Origin: Micromonospora sp. CP22
Lineage (GTDB): Bacteria; Actinomycetota; Actinomycetes; Mycobacteriales; Micromonosporaceae
NCBI RefSeq assembly: GCF_009712475.1
Contig: NZ_VCJO01000012.1
Span: 3,733-67,732, forward strand
Length of the DNA: 64,000 bases
Direction of reading: 5' to 3'
Each line of letters starts with the position of its first letter. Within the stretch, counting starts at the first letter, position 1. The position numbers were made by a program, and so were the translations under genes. The notes below the pieces were generated by a model. That model searched no databases. It was not told where the DNA came from and was given only the letters and a program-made list of their open reading frames with translations. Of this stretch, positions 15,686 through 24,957 are shown piece after piece.

Positions 15686-16056
15686 CCGACGCCCGACCGC
15701 TCCGCTGTCCCGGGGCGCTGACCAGCGAGTAGCCGGTCCGCCGCCCCGGGTGCCCGACCGGTGGGTGCGGCAGGGCGCGAGACCCGGGAGCACCGGTGCT
15801 CGTTGGACCCTTCGACGGCGCGTCCGCGCCGGGAGCGGGGATGGCCATGTCCACCGACGACACCAGACACCACCCGGGCGGAGCAGAGCCGCCGCGACGC
15901 CACCGACTCGGTCACCGCTGGGCGGCCACCCGTCCTCCGGGCTCCCGACCCGGCCGTCCCCGGCCGACCGGATCCCGCCCGGCGAACACCTACCGGCTGC
16001 CTCGCTGGCCCTGAACCAAGCCGACACGGGACTACCCACCGGATCGGACGCCATCG
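15686..16056. other. Gene-free convergent intergenic stretch
   Basis: 371 bp between the prim-pol-like gene and the ApbE gene, whose stops face each other. Overlapping frames are low-complexity Arg/Pro/Gly and lack ribosome sites. I see no strong hairpin or repeat. Confidence 0.5.
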
Positions 16057-16830
16057 TCAGTCGGCCAACGGCAGGTCGGCGGAGTGCAGGCACCGCCCGT
16101 CGTCGGTGACCACCGCGTGCCGGTGCGCGGGCAGCCGGTCCAACCAGCCGATGCCGGCCACCCCCATCGCCACCGCCGCAGTCGCGTACGCGTCGGCCAG
16201 CCCGAGGTCATGCCCGACCACGGTCACCGACCGCAGTCCCCGCGCCGGGGCTCCACGACGCGGATCCCGCACGTGTGGGCCGCGCTCGTAGACCCCCGAC
16301 GTGGCGATCGCCAGGTCTGTCCCGGTGAGCACCAGGCAGACCGCCGACGGGTTCCAGGGGTGCCGCACACCGACCCGCCACGGCGACCCGGTGGACGAAC
16401 GGCCCCGTACCCGCACGTCACCACCGGCGTTCAGGCAGTGGTTGGCGACACCCGCGGCCCGCAACCGATCCGAGGCCACCTGGACCGCCCAGCCCTTGAC
16501 GTACCCGGACGGGTCCAGCCCACCGGTAGCGTACGCGTCGAAGAAGCCGTCGGTGTCGCCCCACAGGTCGGCGCAGCGTTCCAGCACCCGGCGCAGGTCG
16601 GCCGACGCCTCGGAGAGCAGCAGCTCGCCCCGGTCGAAGCGGCACACCTCGCTGTCCGGCAGGTAGGTGCTGAACCGCGCGTCGACCTCCCGCAGCCAGG
16701 CGAACACCTCGTCGGCCAACGCGGACAACGTCGACGGGGGGCGGTCCTCGGCGATGTCGAGGCTGACCGCCGTACCCATCACCTGCTCGACACGACGCAG
16801 TCCGGGCCGGGTCAACGTGTCCACACTCAC
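16057..16830 (-). CDS. apbE: FAD:protein FMN transferase (ApbE family)
   Basis: A 257-residue ApbE-like enzyme, which attaches FMN from FAD to a threonine in target proteins. Hallmarks in order: VMGTAVSLDI at the start, FSTYLPDSEVCRF, the FAD/Mg segment SGYVKGWAVQVASDRL, the LNAGGDVRVRG loop, ATSGVYERGPHVRDPR and the late LADAYATAAVAMG. No lipobox is visible, so unlike most bacterial homologues it may be cytoplasmic or lack processing. It starts with GTG overlapping the FMN-binding-protein stop by 4 bp, so modifier and substrate are translationally coupled; the upstream protein carries an SGAT flavinylation motif. Confidence 0.9.
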   Translation of the reverse strand: MSVDTLTRPGLRRVEQVMGTAVSLDIAEDRPPSTLSALADEVFAWLREVDARFSTYLPDSEVCRFDRGELLLSEASADLRRVLERCADLWGDTDGFFDAYATGGLDPSGYVKGWAVQVASDRLRAAGVANHCLNAGGDVRVRGRSSTGSPWRVGVRHPWNPSAVCLVLTGTDLAIATSGVYERGPHVRDPRRGAPARGLRSVTVVGHDLGLADAYATAAVAMGVAGIGWLDRLPAHRHAVVTDDGRCLHSADLPLAD

Positions 16831-17390
16831 CGTGCCTGGTCGATGGCGGCCTGCAAGGACCGCCGGTAGGCGTCACTGGTCGCGGTCGCGCCGGAAACGG
16901 TGTCCAGGTCGGCGCTCTGCCGTTCCACCACCATCCCCACCGTCCCGCTGTACCGGCTGTCGACCTGGTCGCTGCGCTGGTCGGACTGTGCCGTCCGGCG
17001 TGGCAGTCGCAGCGCCGCCGCGTTGACGATCCGGTCACCGACCAGGTTGATCCGCACCTGCACGTCGCCGAACTCGTTCGTCACCACCGGCCCGAGGATC
17101 GTGCTGGTGGGTTGCGGGTCGGCCGCGCCGCTGCGGGCGGCGGCCGGGGACTTCGAGGCGGCACCCGCGCCGGACCGGCTCGCCCCGGTGGCGCTGCGCG
17201 TCGGCTTCGGTGAGCGGGCCTTCGACGGCGTCGCCTCCGGGCTGGTCGTCGGTGCCGGCTCGTCGGCTGCGGAAGGCGCCGCGATGGGCACCGCCTGGTC
17301 GAGGTGACCGGTCCCCGGTGCCGCCTTCAACACCACCAACGCGGTGGTGCCGGCGGCCAGGCCGGTGATCGCGAAGAACGCGCGACGCAT
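16827..17390 (-). CDS. FMN-binding domain protein with SGAT flavinylation motif
   Basis: A 187-residue protein. The N-terminus MRRAFFAITGLAAGTTALVVL is a signal/anchor segment, followed by about 85 residues rich in Ser/Pro/Ala/Thr and then an FMN-binding domain (GDVQVRINLVGDRIVNAAAL). Near the end DTVSGATATSDAYRRSL contains the SGAT motif whose Thr is the usual covalent FMN site. It lies 13 bp after the ferric-reductase-like gene and overlaps the ApbE gene by 4 bp. The set predicts an extracytoplasmic flavin carrier taking electrons from the membrane reductase. Confidence 0.88.
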   Translation of the reverse strand: MRRAFFAITGLAAGTTALVVLKAAPGTGHLDQAVPIAAPSAADEPAPTTSPEATPSKARSPKPTRSATGASRSGAGAASKSPAAARSGAADPQPTSTILGPVVTNEFGDVQVRINLVGDRIVNAAALRLPRRTAQSDQRSDQVDSRYSGTVGMVVERQSADLDTVSGATATSDAYRRSLQAAIDQAR

Positions 17391-17403
17391 GCGGTGTGCC
17401 CTC

Positions 17404-18858
17404 TCAGAGTGCGAAGGTGGCGAGGTGGATCTGGCGGCGACGCACACCGGCCTGGCGGAGCACCTGTCGGTACTGCTCGACCAGGCCCGGTGGCCCGCAC
17501 AGGTAGACGTCGCGCCGGGCCACGTCGGGCACCAGCTGACGCAGTCCGTCGGGGGTCGTCACCTGCCGGGGGCCGGGGTCGTCGCGGGAGCCGAAGACGT
17601 ACCAGACCCGCAGGCCGCGATTGCGCGACAGCCAGTCCAGTTCCTCCTGCAACAGCACGTCGGCGGGGGTACGGGCCCGGTAGATCAGGGCGGCACCCGG
17701 AGGTAGTTCCTCCAGCATCGCCCGCAGCGGGGTGATGCCGCTGCCCGCAGCGATCAGCAGTGCCCGCTCCCGGGTGCGGTGGGCCGCCGTGCAGGTGCCC
17801 GACGGGCCGATCGCCCAGACCCGTACGCCGGGGTCGAGGTTGCGCAGATCCTGGGTGTGCCGACCGACCACCTTGACGGTCAGCCGCAGCCAGCGGTCGT
17901 TGGCGGCGGCGGAGACGGAGAACGGGTGCGACTGCCACCAGCAACCCCGGGTCAGGAAACGCCAGCGGAAGAACTGCCCACCCAACAGGTCCAGCCGGTC
18001 GAGGCGTTCCCCGGTCAGGTAGAGCGAGACGACGTCGGGGCCCTCGACGACCACGTCGCTGACCCGCAGCCGGTGCCGCAGGTTGAACCACAGGGGCACG
18101 ACCACCCGACCCCACAACCACGCGGCGACCACCAACACGTACAGGGCGATCCAGCCGGTGCGTACCGGGCCGGGTCGGAACAGCTGGCTGCCGTTGCTGA
18201 ACTGGTGGGCGTAGCCGAGCAGCAGGACGGCGTACGCGGCCAGGTGGATGGCGTGCCACAGCTCGTACGGCAGCACCCGCCGCACCGCGCGTACGCTGAC
18301 CAGCCCCACCAGGACCAACAGACCGGCAGCGACGAACGCGGAAACCATGTCCTGGTACTCGCGCAGCATCACCCCGGCCTGGCCGAACGGCGACCGACCC
18401 TCCAACCCGGCGTAGCCGACCAGGATCAGGGCCACGTGGGCGAGCACCGCGACCAGCAGGGTGGCGGCGACGTCGCGGTGCCAGCGGGCGATCCGCTCCC
18501 CTCCGGCCCAGCGTTCCAACACCGGCAGGCGGCTCATCATCAGCACCTGGACCAGCAGCAGGTAGCCGGCGACCAGACCGGTGATCTGCCCGGCGGCGGT
18601 GGTCATCGCGGTGGCACCGGTCAACGAGCCGGTCGGGGTGTCCCGCCACCACGGCAGGACGCTCGCGACGAGGCCGCCCAGGAACAGCACCACCAGCAGC
18701 CGGCGCCCGAAGGCACCGCGCCTCGGCACGGCCGGTGGTGGGGCCGGTGGCTGCCGCGACCACGGTCCGGAGCGGCGGTCCGACCGAGGGCTGGCGTACG
18801 GGCGAGGGCGGGTCGTCACGTCCCGCCGCCGCACTCGTCGAGCTGATCGGCCATGCAC
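17404..18858 (-). CDS. Ferric-reductase-like transmembrane oxidoreductase
   Basis: Up to 484 residues. The first half has about six membrane segments, with His pairs suited to heme b (ARWHRDVAATLLVAVLAHVAL and LPYELWHAIHLAAYAVLLLGYAHQF). The second half is a ferredoxin-NADP reductase-like module: the FAD motif SHPFSVSAA, the nucleotide-binding LLIAAGSGITPLRAML and the terminal DVYLCGPPGLV. It should pass electrons from NAD(P)H through FAD and heme across the membrane, presumably to the FMN-binding protein encoded next. The start is uncertain: GTG at 18858 or GTG at 18819, both with weak ribosome sites. Confidence 0.88.
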   Translation of the reverse strand: MHGRSARRVRRRDVTTRPRPYASPRSDRRSGPWSRQPPAPPPAVPRRGAFGRRLLVVLFLGGLVASVLPWWRDTPTGSLTGATAMTTAAGQITGLVAGYLLLVQVLMMSRLPVLERWAGGERIARWHRDVAATLLVAVLAHVALILVGYAGLEGRSPFGQAGVMLREYQDMVSAFVAAGLLVLVGLVSVRAVRRVLPYELWHAIHLAAYAVLLLGYAHQFSNGSQLFRPGPVRTGWIALYVLVVAAWLWGRVVVPLWFNLRHRLRVSDVVVEGPDVVSLYLTGERLDRLDLLGGQFFRWRFLTRGCWWQSHPFSVSAAANDRWLRLTVKVVGRHTQDLRNLDPGVRVWAIGPSGTCTAAHRTRERALLIAAGSGITPLRAMLEELPPGAALIYRARTPADVLLQEELDWLSRNRGLRVWYVFGSRDDPGPRQVTTPDGLRQLVPDVARRDVYLCGPPGLVEQYRQVLRQAGVRRRQIHLATFAL

Positions 18859-19320
18859 CGTTTTCCGATTCCTGTCGGGCGTCGCCCCAGGACGTGACCG
18901 TTGCTCCGGGCGACGACTGATGCCTGAAGAGGGTTTGCCCCGGGAAGGTAATCACCGATCGGCATACCGACAAGGCGGGTCGAGCGCCCCAACCGACGTG
19001 CTTAAGGCACGCACATCAAGGCGCGCGACTACCGGGTGGATCGGGCACGCACGTCACAAGCAGGGCGTTCGTCGCTCAGGTGTGCTCACCGGCGACATTC
19101 GCACCCCGGCGGCACCGCCACGCCGGTTCGCCGCGTCCGGCGAAGATTTAAGGTTCGGATAAGCAGTCGCTCAGCTGTCGACGACCGCTCTCCTCCGCCG
19201 CCGGTCCGCAAAGTAGGAAGAGGCCGCCGATCCGGCAAAGTAGGAAGAGCAAGAGCGCGTGAGCCCTCTCCGCAGCGGGTATTCCGTCGCACCGTTGCTG
19301 AACGCGTGAGGGGAAGGCAC
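18859..19320. other. Intergenic region with 15-bp direct repeat upstream of DUF3040 gene
   Basis: About 460 bp without a convincing gene, separating the divergent electron-transfer operon and the DUF3040 gene. GCAAAGTAGGAAGAG occurs at 19208-19222 and 19235-19249, 27 bp apart, about 72-110 bp before the DUF3040 start. The repeats could be a regulator site; no assignment is possible. Confidence 0.55.
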
Positions 19321-19578
19321 ATGCTCAGCAAAGAGGATCAACGCAGATTCGAACAGATCACCCGCAACCTGCGGGAGAGCGACCCAGCGTTCTTCGCCCG
19401 GCTCGACAACCGGGCCCGGGGCCGTCGTGGCCGCTGGCTGCTGCTGTTGACCGTCGTACTCTGGGCGGCGCTGCCGGCGACCACCGTGCTCGCCGGCCGG
19501 ATCGCCGGGGCGATCTTCGCGGTGGTGCTGGTGACCAACGCGGCGCTGATGTGGCGGTTCCGCCAACGTTGGCTATGA
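19321..19578 (+). CDS. DUF3040 small membrane protein
   Basis: An 85-residue protein typical of actinobacterial DUF3040: an acidic-basic N-terminus LSKEDQRRFEQITRNLRESDP, then two hydrophobic helices (LLLLTVVLWAALPATTVLAG and AGAIFAVVLVTNAALMW) and a basic tail. Orientation and function are unknown; the family is common in mycelial actinomycetes. A GAGGGGAAGG ribosome site lies before the ATG. The stop abuts the convergent SWIM-protein stop with 2 bp between. Confidence 0.88.
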   Translation: MLSKEDQRRFEQITRNLRESDPAFFARLDNRARGRRGRWLLLLTVVLWAALPATTVLAGRIAGAIFAVVLVTNAALMWRFRQRWL

Positions 19579-19580
19579 CG

Positions 19581-20678
19581 TCAGGGTCGCGTTCCGTCCA
19601 GGGCCGAGTGACCTCGTGGCGAGTCGGAAGCCACTCGATCCGGGATCGAACGTGACCCTGACGCCGTCTCGGCTTCGTCGCCGAGCTGGCGGTAGGCGTG
19701 GCGCAAACGTTCGACGAGTCCCGGGCCGCCGATGGCCGGCGCGGGCGCGCCGAGTTGTCGCAACAACAGGTCCGGCCGGGCGGTCAGGCTCGGCGGGCGG
19801 TCCGGCAGTGGCACGGGCGGCAGCCAGAACCGGTCCATTGTCTCGGCCAGTGGCGTCACGGGCAGGTCAGCCAACGCCCGGGCGGCACCGGCGGCGGGCA
19901 GGTCCACCTCGCGGTCACCGGGTGAGCCGTCGGCGGCGTCCCGCCCGGTGTCGGCGGTGGCCCGGACGCGGCTACCTCGACCGGTTCGTTCCGGCAGCGC
20001 CGCCCCGTCCCGCGCCGCCGGGACGTCGACCCCGGCGGTCGGCTCGCCGTCCGGGGGTGTCGTCGCCGGGTCGGCCCCGGCGCGCAGCTGTCGCAGTCGG
20101 GCGAGCAGTTCCGTCCGGCTGCGACCACGCCAGTGCAGCAGTGTGAACGGGTCCGCGTCGAACGCCTCGGCGAGCAGATAGAAGGTCGCCGCGAGGTGTT
20201 TGCACGGCACCGCGACGTCCGGGCACGAGCACCGCTGGTCCAGGTCGGTGACCGCCGCCGGGAACAGCGGCGCCTCGGCCGCGACGAACAGCTCCTCCAA
20301 CTCGGCCGGCAGGTCACCGGCGAGCAGCCGGGCGCTGAAGAACGCCTGGGCGGCCAGTTGCTCCTCGATCCGTGCCCACAGCCCGGGCGGGAAGGGTGGC
20401 AGGGTGACGCTGACCTGGTACGGCTTCGGCCGGGATCCCTGCACCATCGCGGTCACCACACCCGCGGCGACGTCGAGGCGGAGCACCTGACCGGCACGGG
20501 CGTACGACCGGCCCCGGGTCAGCCGGGTGCCGAGCGCGAAGGACTCCAGCACCTCCAGGAACCGACGCGACCACCAGGACACCCCGATCGCGCCCCGGGT
20601 GCTGCGGGCCCGCAGACCGCCGTCGACCCGACGCGGTGGACCGTAGTCGGCGAACCTGCCGCCACTGTCGACGCTCAC
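19581..20678 (-). CDS. SWIM zinc-finger protein
   Basis: A 365-residue protein from GTG (VSVDSGGRFADYG). The N-terminal half has GVSWWSRRFLEVLE and SYARAGQVLRLDVAAGVVTAMVQGS, and the SWIM zinc finger is CSCPDVAVPCKHLAATFYLL, with the CxC...CxH ligand set. The C-terminal half is Pro/Gly/Arg-rich and looks disordered. SWIM domains bind DNA or proteins. The gene overlaps the upstream SNF2 helicase gene by 4 bp (GTGA), a pairing found in many actinobacteria, so the protein is likely the partner or targeting subunit of that helicase. A long in-frame upstream extension overlaps the helicase end and lacks a ribosome site. Confidence 0.88.
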   Translation of the reverse strand: MSVDSGGRFADYGPPRRVDGGLRARSTRGAIGVSWWSRRFLEVLESFALGTRLTRGRSYARAGQVLRLDVAAGVVTAMVQGSRPKPYQVSVTLPPFPPGLWARIEEQLAAQAFFSARLLAGDLPAELEELFVAAEAPLFPAAVTDLDQRCSCPDVAVPCKHLAATFYLLAEAFDADPFTLLHWRGRSRTELLARLRQLRAGADPATTPPDGEPTAGVDVPAARDGAALPERTGRGSRVRATADTGRDAADGSPGDREVDLPAAGAARALADLPVTPLAETMDRFWLPPVPLPDRPPSLTARPDLLLRQLGAPAPAIGGPGLVERLRHAYRQLGDEAETASGSRSIPDRVASDSPRGHSALDGTRP

Positions 20679-23600
20679 TCGACCACCGCTCCCGCCTCCA
20701 GGGCGAACAACTCGCGCAGCTGCGCGGTGGACAGCTCGGTTACCCACTGTTCGCCGGTGCCCACCACGGAGGCGGCCAGGCCACGCTTGTCGGCGATCAG
20801 CGCGGCGACCTTCTCCTCGACCGTGCCGGCGCAGACGAACTTGCGGACCTGCACCCGGCGGCGCTGTCCGATCCGGAACGCCCGGTCGGTGGCCTGGTCC
20901 TCCACCGCCGGGTTCCACCACCGGTCGACGTGCACCACGTGGTTGGCGGCGGTCAGCGTCAGCCCGGTGCCGCCGGCCTTGAGCGAGAGGACGAACAGCG
21001 CCGGTCCGCCGTCGGACTGGAAGCGGGCCACCATCGCGTCACGGTCGGCCTTGCCGACCCCGCCGTGCAGGAACAGCACCTCCCGGCCGAACCGGGCCGA
21101 CAGGTGCCCACGCAGCATCCCGCCGAACTCCGCGTACTGGGTGAACAGCAGCGCCTTCTCGCCCGCCGCGAGGACCTCGTCGAGGATCTCCTCCAGCCGG
21201 GCCAGTTTGCCCGAGCGGCCCGCCAACGGCGAACCGTCCCGCAGCAGCTGCGCGGGATGGTTACAGACCTGCTTGAGCCGGGTCATGGTGGCCAGCACCA
21301 GCCCCCGCCGCTCGATGCCGTCGCTGGACTCGATCCGGGTCATCATGTCGTCGACCACCGCCCGGTAGAGCGCCGCCTGCTCGGCGGTGAGGTTGCAGAC
21401 GACCTCCATCTCCAGTTTCTCCGGCAGGTCCGAGATGATCGACGAGTCGGTCTTGAGCCGGCGCAGCACGAACGGGCCGGTGATCCGGCGAAGCCGTTCG
21501 GCGGTCTCGGTGTCCCCGTGCCGCTCGATCGGTTCGGCGAACCGCTTGCGGAACGTCGCCGCCGGACCGAGCAGCCCCGGGTTGGCGAACTGCATGATGG
21601 ACCACAGGTCCGCCAGCCGGTTCTCCACCGGCGTACCGGTGACCGCGATGCGGTGTCGCGCCGGCAGTGCCCGTACCGCCTCAGCCTGCCGGGTGGCGGC
21701 GTTCTTGATGGCCTGCGCCTCGTCCACCACCACCCGGTGCCAGTCGACGCCGGCCAGGTCCGCCGCGTCCCGGGCGGCCACCGAATACGTGGTGAGGACC
21801 AGGTCCGCGGCGTGCACGGCGGCGGTGAACTCGTCGCCCCGGGCCCGCTGCGCGCCATGGTGCACGTGTACGCGTTTGTCCGGCGTGAACCGGGCCGCCT
21901 CCCGCTGCCAGTTGCCGACCAGCGACATCGGACAGATCAGCAGGGTCGGACCGGCCTGCGGCGGGTCGGCGGCCAGCAGGGCCAGCAGTTGCACCGTCTT
22001 ACCCAGCCCCATGTCGTCGGCGAGGATCCCGCCGAGCCCCAGCGACTGGAGGAACGCCAGCCAGGCCAGTCCCCGCCGCTGGTACGGCCGCAGCGTGCCG
22101 TGGAAGGAGGACGGCTCGTCCAGCGGGGCGAGCCGCCGCTCGACGGCACCGGCGAGCAGGTCGCCGAGCGCCCCGTCGGCGCTCACCTCGACCACCGGCA
22201 ACGCGTCCGGTTGGTCGGCGTCGGACAGGCCGAGACGCAGCAGGTCGGCCACGGTCAACTCGCCTGTGGAACGCAGCAGGCGCAGACCGGCGGCGAGCCG
22301 TTTCGGGTCCAGTTCGACCCAGCGCCCCCGCAGCCGTACCAGCGGGGTCTTCAGCTCGGCCAGCTGGGTCAACTCCTCCTCGGTCAACGGTTCGTCGCCG
22401 AGGGCCAGTTCCCAGCGGTAGTCGACCAGGGCATCCAGCCCCACCCGGTCAGCCGGGCCGGTGACCGCGCCGGGTGCGCTGCGGGAACGTGCCCGCAGCC
22501 GGGCGCCGAGCCGTGACGCGGGCCGCTGCCACCACGACGGCAACAGCACCGTGAAACCCGCCGCGTGCAACGTGGGCGCGCCCTCCCGCAGGAACCGGTG
22601 CGCGCCCTCGGTGTCCAGTTCCAGCCCCTCCGGCCGGGCGGTACGCAGCGCGGCGTCCAACTCCGGCCAGAGTCGGCTGGCCCGGCCGAGTTCGGCCAGC
22701 AGGATCTCCTGCGGATGGTCACCGGCGACGGTGGTGGCGTCGCCGCGCCACACCTGTCCGGCGTCGACGTGCAGGCCCGGCTGGTCGTCGGCGCGCAGCC
22801 CGAACTCGACCCGCCACCGGTCGGCGGTGGCCACCACCGTGTCCCGGTCGGCCGGTACCACCGTCACCGGTTCGGACAGCTCCTCGGCCGACGGCTCGAC
22901 CAGCCGGAAACTGGCCCGCACGGTGCCTCCGGCGGCGTCGCGCTGCCACTGGTCCAGCTCGGCGCGGAGCGTACGCAGCGCCGCCGGTTCGGCGGTGAAC
23001 CCGCGAGATGGGCCGGTCAACGCGCCCAGCCAGGCCGACACGGCACCGTTCGGCCGTGCACCCCGGGCCAGCGTCATCGGCGGCAGCGCGGCGCGTACCG
23101 CCGCATCGGTCAGCGCGTCGAGGGCGTCGGCGACCAGCAGCCCGGGCACCTCGGCCGACCCGTCGGACAGGCCCGACGCCCGGGTCGTGGACCGGCGGCC
23201 GGGACCGTCCGCAGGCTCACCGGTCGACGCCGTCCGACGGCTACGGGTGCCCGGTCGGCGCCCGGCTGGCATCGTCGGCAGTTCCACCTCGACGACCGCG
23301 CGGGCGGCTGGGGGCAGGGCGAGCGCCAGCGACCGGGCCCAGGCGGCGTCCGTGCCGGTCAGCAGGGGTCGCCACACCGCCCAGGCCGACGACGCCTCGG
23401 TCGGGGTGGCGCGCCGGGTGGCGCGACCACCACGGCGCTGGGGGGCCGCAGTCCGCGTGGTGGCGGGAACCGGCTCGGACGGCGGGTCGGCGAGGCTGGG
23501 CAGGACCCGGCCACGGGCGGCCAGGTCGGTGGCGAAGTCGGCCAGTTCGGCCAGGTGTCGCAGGCTCGCGCCGGGTGTGGCGGCCAGCTTCTCAACGGTA

Positions 23601-23950
23601 CGCAGCACGGCCAGCGCGGCGTCCGGGGCGTACGCCAGCACCGGCACCTGCCATCCGGCGAGGGTGACCGGGCCACGGACCGGTGCCACGACGGCGGTGC
23701 GGACCAGCTCCGGCGAGTCCAACGGCGAACCGGCCCGGGTGGGCAGGCGCAGCAGCGCGGTGCCGAGGTCGTCCGGTTCGGCGGCGTCGGCCAACAGCGC
23801 GACCAGCGTGGCGTGTCCGGCGGCGAACGGGTGTGGGCGGGCCCGTGGTGCCCGGCCAGGACGGCGCGGAGCGTGGGGTGGCAGGGTGCTGTCCTCGGCC
23901 CAGACCGCAAGCCCCCGGCCGGGCAGCCACATCCCCTGGACGACCTGCAC
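20675..23950 (-). CDS. SWI2/SNF2-family helicase (HelZ-like)
   Basis: A 1091-residue ATPase of the bacterial Snf2 class (mycobacterial Rv2101/HelZ type). The first 560 residues contain the Snf2-associated region, with a Pro/Arg-rich interruption. Then come Walker A DDMGLGKT (about 643-650), LLICPMSLVGNW, the DEAQ box VVVDEAQAIKN (about 743), TGTPVENRLADLWSI, and the helicase C-terminal half with LFTQYAEFGGML, VLSLKAGGTGLTLT and DRAFRIGQ. It should translocate on duplex DNA and remodel bound proteins. It starts with GTG and is coupled to the SWIM gene. The biological role is not established for bacterial homologues. Confidence 0.92.
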   Translation of the reverse strand: MQVVQGMWLPGRGLAVWAEDSTLPPHAPRRPGRAPRARPHPFAAGHATLVALLADAAEPDDLGTALLRLPTRAGSPLDSPELVRTAVVAPVRGPVTLAGWQVPVLAYAPDAALAVLRTVEKLAATPGASLRHLAELADFATDLAARGRVLPSLADPPSEPVPATTRTAAPQRRGGRATRRATPTEASSAWAVWRPLLTGTDAAWARSLALALPPAARAVVEVELPTMPAGRRPGTRSRRTASTGEPADGPGRRSTTRASGLSDGSAEVPGLLVADALDALTDAAVRAALPPMTLARGARPNGAVSAWLGALTGPSRGFTAEPAALRTLRAELDQWQRDAAGGTVRASFRLVEPSAEELSEPVTVVPADRDTVVATADRWRVEFGLRADDQPGLHVDAGQVWRGDATTVAGDHPQEILLAELGRASRLWPELDAALRTARPEGLELDTEGAHRFLREGAPTLHAAGFTVLLPSWWQRPASRLGARLRARSRSAPGAVTGPADRVGLDALVDYRWELALGDEPLTEEELTQLAELKTPLVRLRGRWVELDPKRLAAGLRLLRSTGELTVADLLRLGLSDADQPDALPVVEVSADGALGDLLAGAVERRLAPLDEPSSFHGTLRPYQRRGLAWLAFLQSLGLGGILADDMGLGKTVQLLALLAADPPQAGPTLLICPMSLVGNWQREAARFTPDKRVHVHHGAQRARGDEFTAAVHAADLVLTTYSVAARDAADLAGVDWHRVVVDEAQAIKNAATRQAEAVRALPARHRIAVTGTPVENRLADLWSIMQFANPGLLGPAATFRKRFAEPIERHGDTETAERLRRITGPFVLRRLKTDSSIISDLPEKLEMEVVCNLTAEQAALYRAVVDDMMTRIESSDGIERRGLVLATMTRLKQVCNHPAQLLRDGSPLAGRSGKLARLEEILDEVLAAGEKALLFTQYAEFGGMLRGHLSARFGREVLFLHGGVGKADRDAMVARFQSDGGPALFVLSLKAGGTGLTLTAANHVVHVDRWWNPAVEDQATDRAFRIGQRRRVQVRKFVCAGTVEEKVAALIADKRGLAASVVGTGEQWVTELSTAQLRELFALEAGAVVE

Positions 23951-24032
23951 GCACTCCCCCTCGGACCGGACGGGCCCGCGCTACCCGACGGTGACCCAGG
24001 ATAGGCGGCGCCGACCGGCTAGCGTCGGTGCC

Positions 24033-24902
24033 ATGTGCGACCTCCTGGTGATCGGTGGCCTCGGCGTCGATGTGCGGGTGCGGGTGCCCCGGCTGCCGCT
24101 GCCGGTGGTCGACTCGGTCACCGTCGACCCGATCGAGTTGCGGGTCGGCAACACCGGAGCCGGTGTGGTGCTCGCCGCGCACGCGCTCGGGCTGCGGGTG
24201 GCGGTGGTCGACTCGGTGGGCGTGGACCCGGCCGGTGCCGTCGTGCGGGCCGCGCTGGCCCGTACCGGCGTGCCGGCGGTCCTGGCCGACGACCCGGCGG
24301 GCACCCGACGGTCGGTGAACCTGGTCGACCCCGACGGACGGCGGATGTCGCTGTACGACCCTCGGCCCTCGGCCGGTCCGCCACCGTTCGCGGCGGCCCG
24401 GATCGCGGAACTGGTCCGGGACGCCACCCACGTCCATCTGTCGATCATGGGGTGGGTGCGGGAGCTGCTGCCCGCCCTCGGTGACGTGCTCGGCGAGGGG
24501 GTGGGTACCTCGACCGATCTGCACGACTGGGACGGGCGCAACGCGTACCACCGCCCCTTCGCCGACATCGCCGAGTTGGTGCTGGTCAGCGGCGCGGCGC
24601 TCGGCGATCGGGCGACGGTTGTGGCCGACACCCTGGCACCGCGCCCGGTGCTGGTGACCCGGGGCGCGGACGGTGCCGACCTGCATCTGGGCGGCGGCGT
24701 GCAGCGGATTCCGGCGGCCGTGCCGCCCGGCCCGGTGATCGACACCAACGGCGCCGGGGACGCCTTCGCGGCGGGGATCATCGCGGCCCGGTCACGCGGC
24801 GCGACCTGGGCGGAGGCGGCCGGGTACGGGACCCGGGTCGCCGCTGCGGCCTGCACCCACGACGGCATGGAGTACCCGCCGGGGCTACTCCCCCGCGACT
24901 GA
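24033..24902 (+). CDS. PfkB-family carbohydrate/nucleoside kinase
   Basis: A 289-residue ribokinase-superfamily enzyme. The N-terminus CDLLVIGGLGVDV and the glycine pair in RVGNTGAGVVLAAHALGL match PfkB signature 1; the C-terminal signature VIDTNGAGDAFAAGI contains the catalytic Asp and the anion hole. In between, DATHVHLSIMGWVRELLP and LVLVSGAALG complete the sugar kinase fold. It phosphorylates an unknown sugar or nucleoside with ATP. It is divergent from the SNF2 helicase gene with about 80 bp between, and no sugar pathway genes lie beside it. Confidence 0.88.
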   Translation: MCDLLVIGGLGVDVRVRVPRLPLPVVDSVTVDPIELRVGNTGAGVVLAAHALGLRVAVVDSVGVDPAGAVVRAALARTGVPAVLADDPAGTRRSVNLVDPDGRRMSLYDPRPSAGPPPFAAARIAELVRDATHVHLSIMGWVRELLPALGDVLGEGVGTSTDLHDWDGRNAYHRPFADIAELVLVSGAALGDRATVVADTLAPRPVLVTRGADGADLHLGGGVQRIPAAVPPGPVIDTNGAGDAFAAGIIAARSRGATWAEAAGYGTRVAAAACTHDGMEYPPGLLPRD

Positions 24903-24957
24903 CGGAATCATCACGCTTCGCCCTGCGGGTGACCGGCGGCCGGGGCAGGATGGGCGC

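Noticed and set aside
20636..24004. Long plus-strand frames opposite the SNF2 helicase gene
   Set aside because: Shadows in other frames with Arg/Gln/Gly-rich content; the minus strand shows complete helicase motifs.
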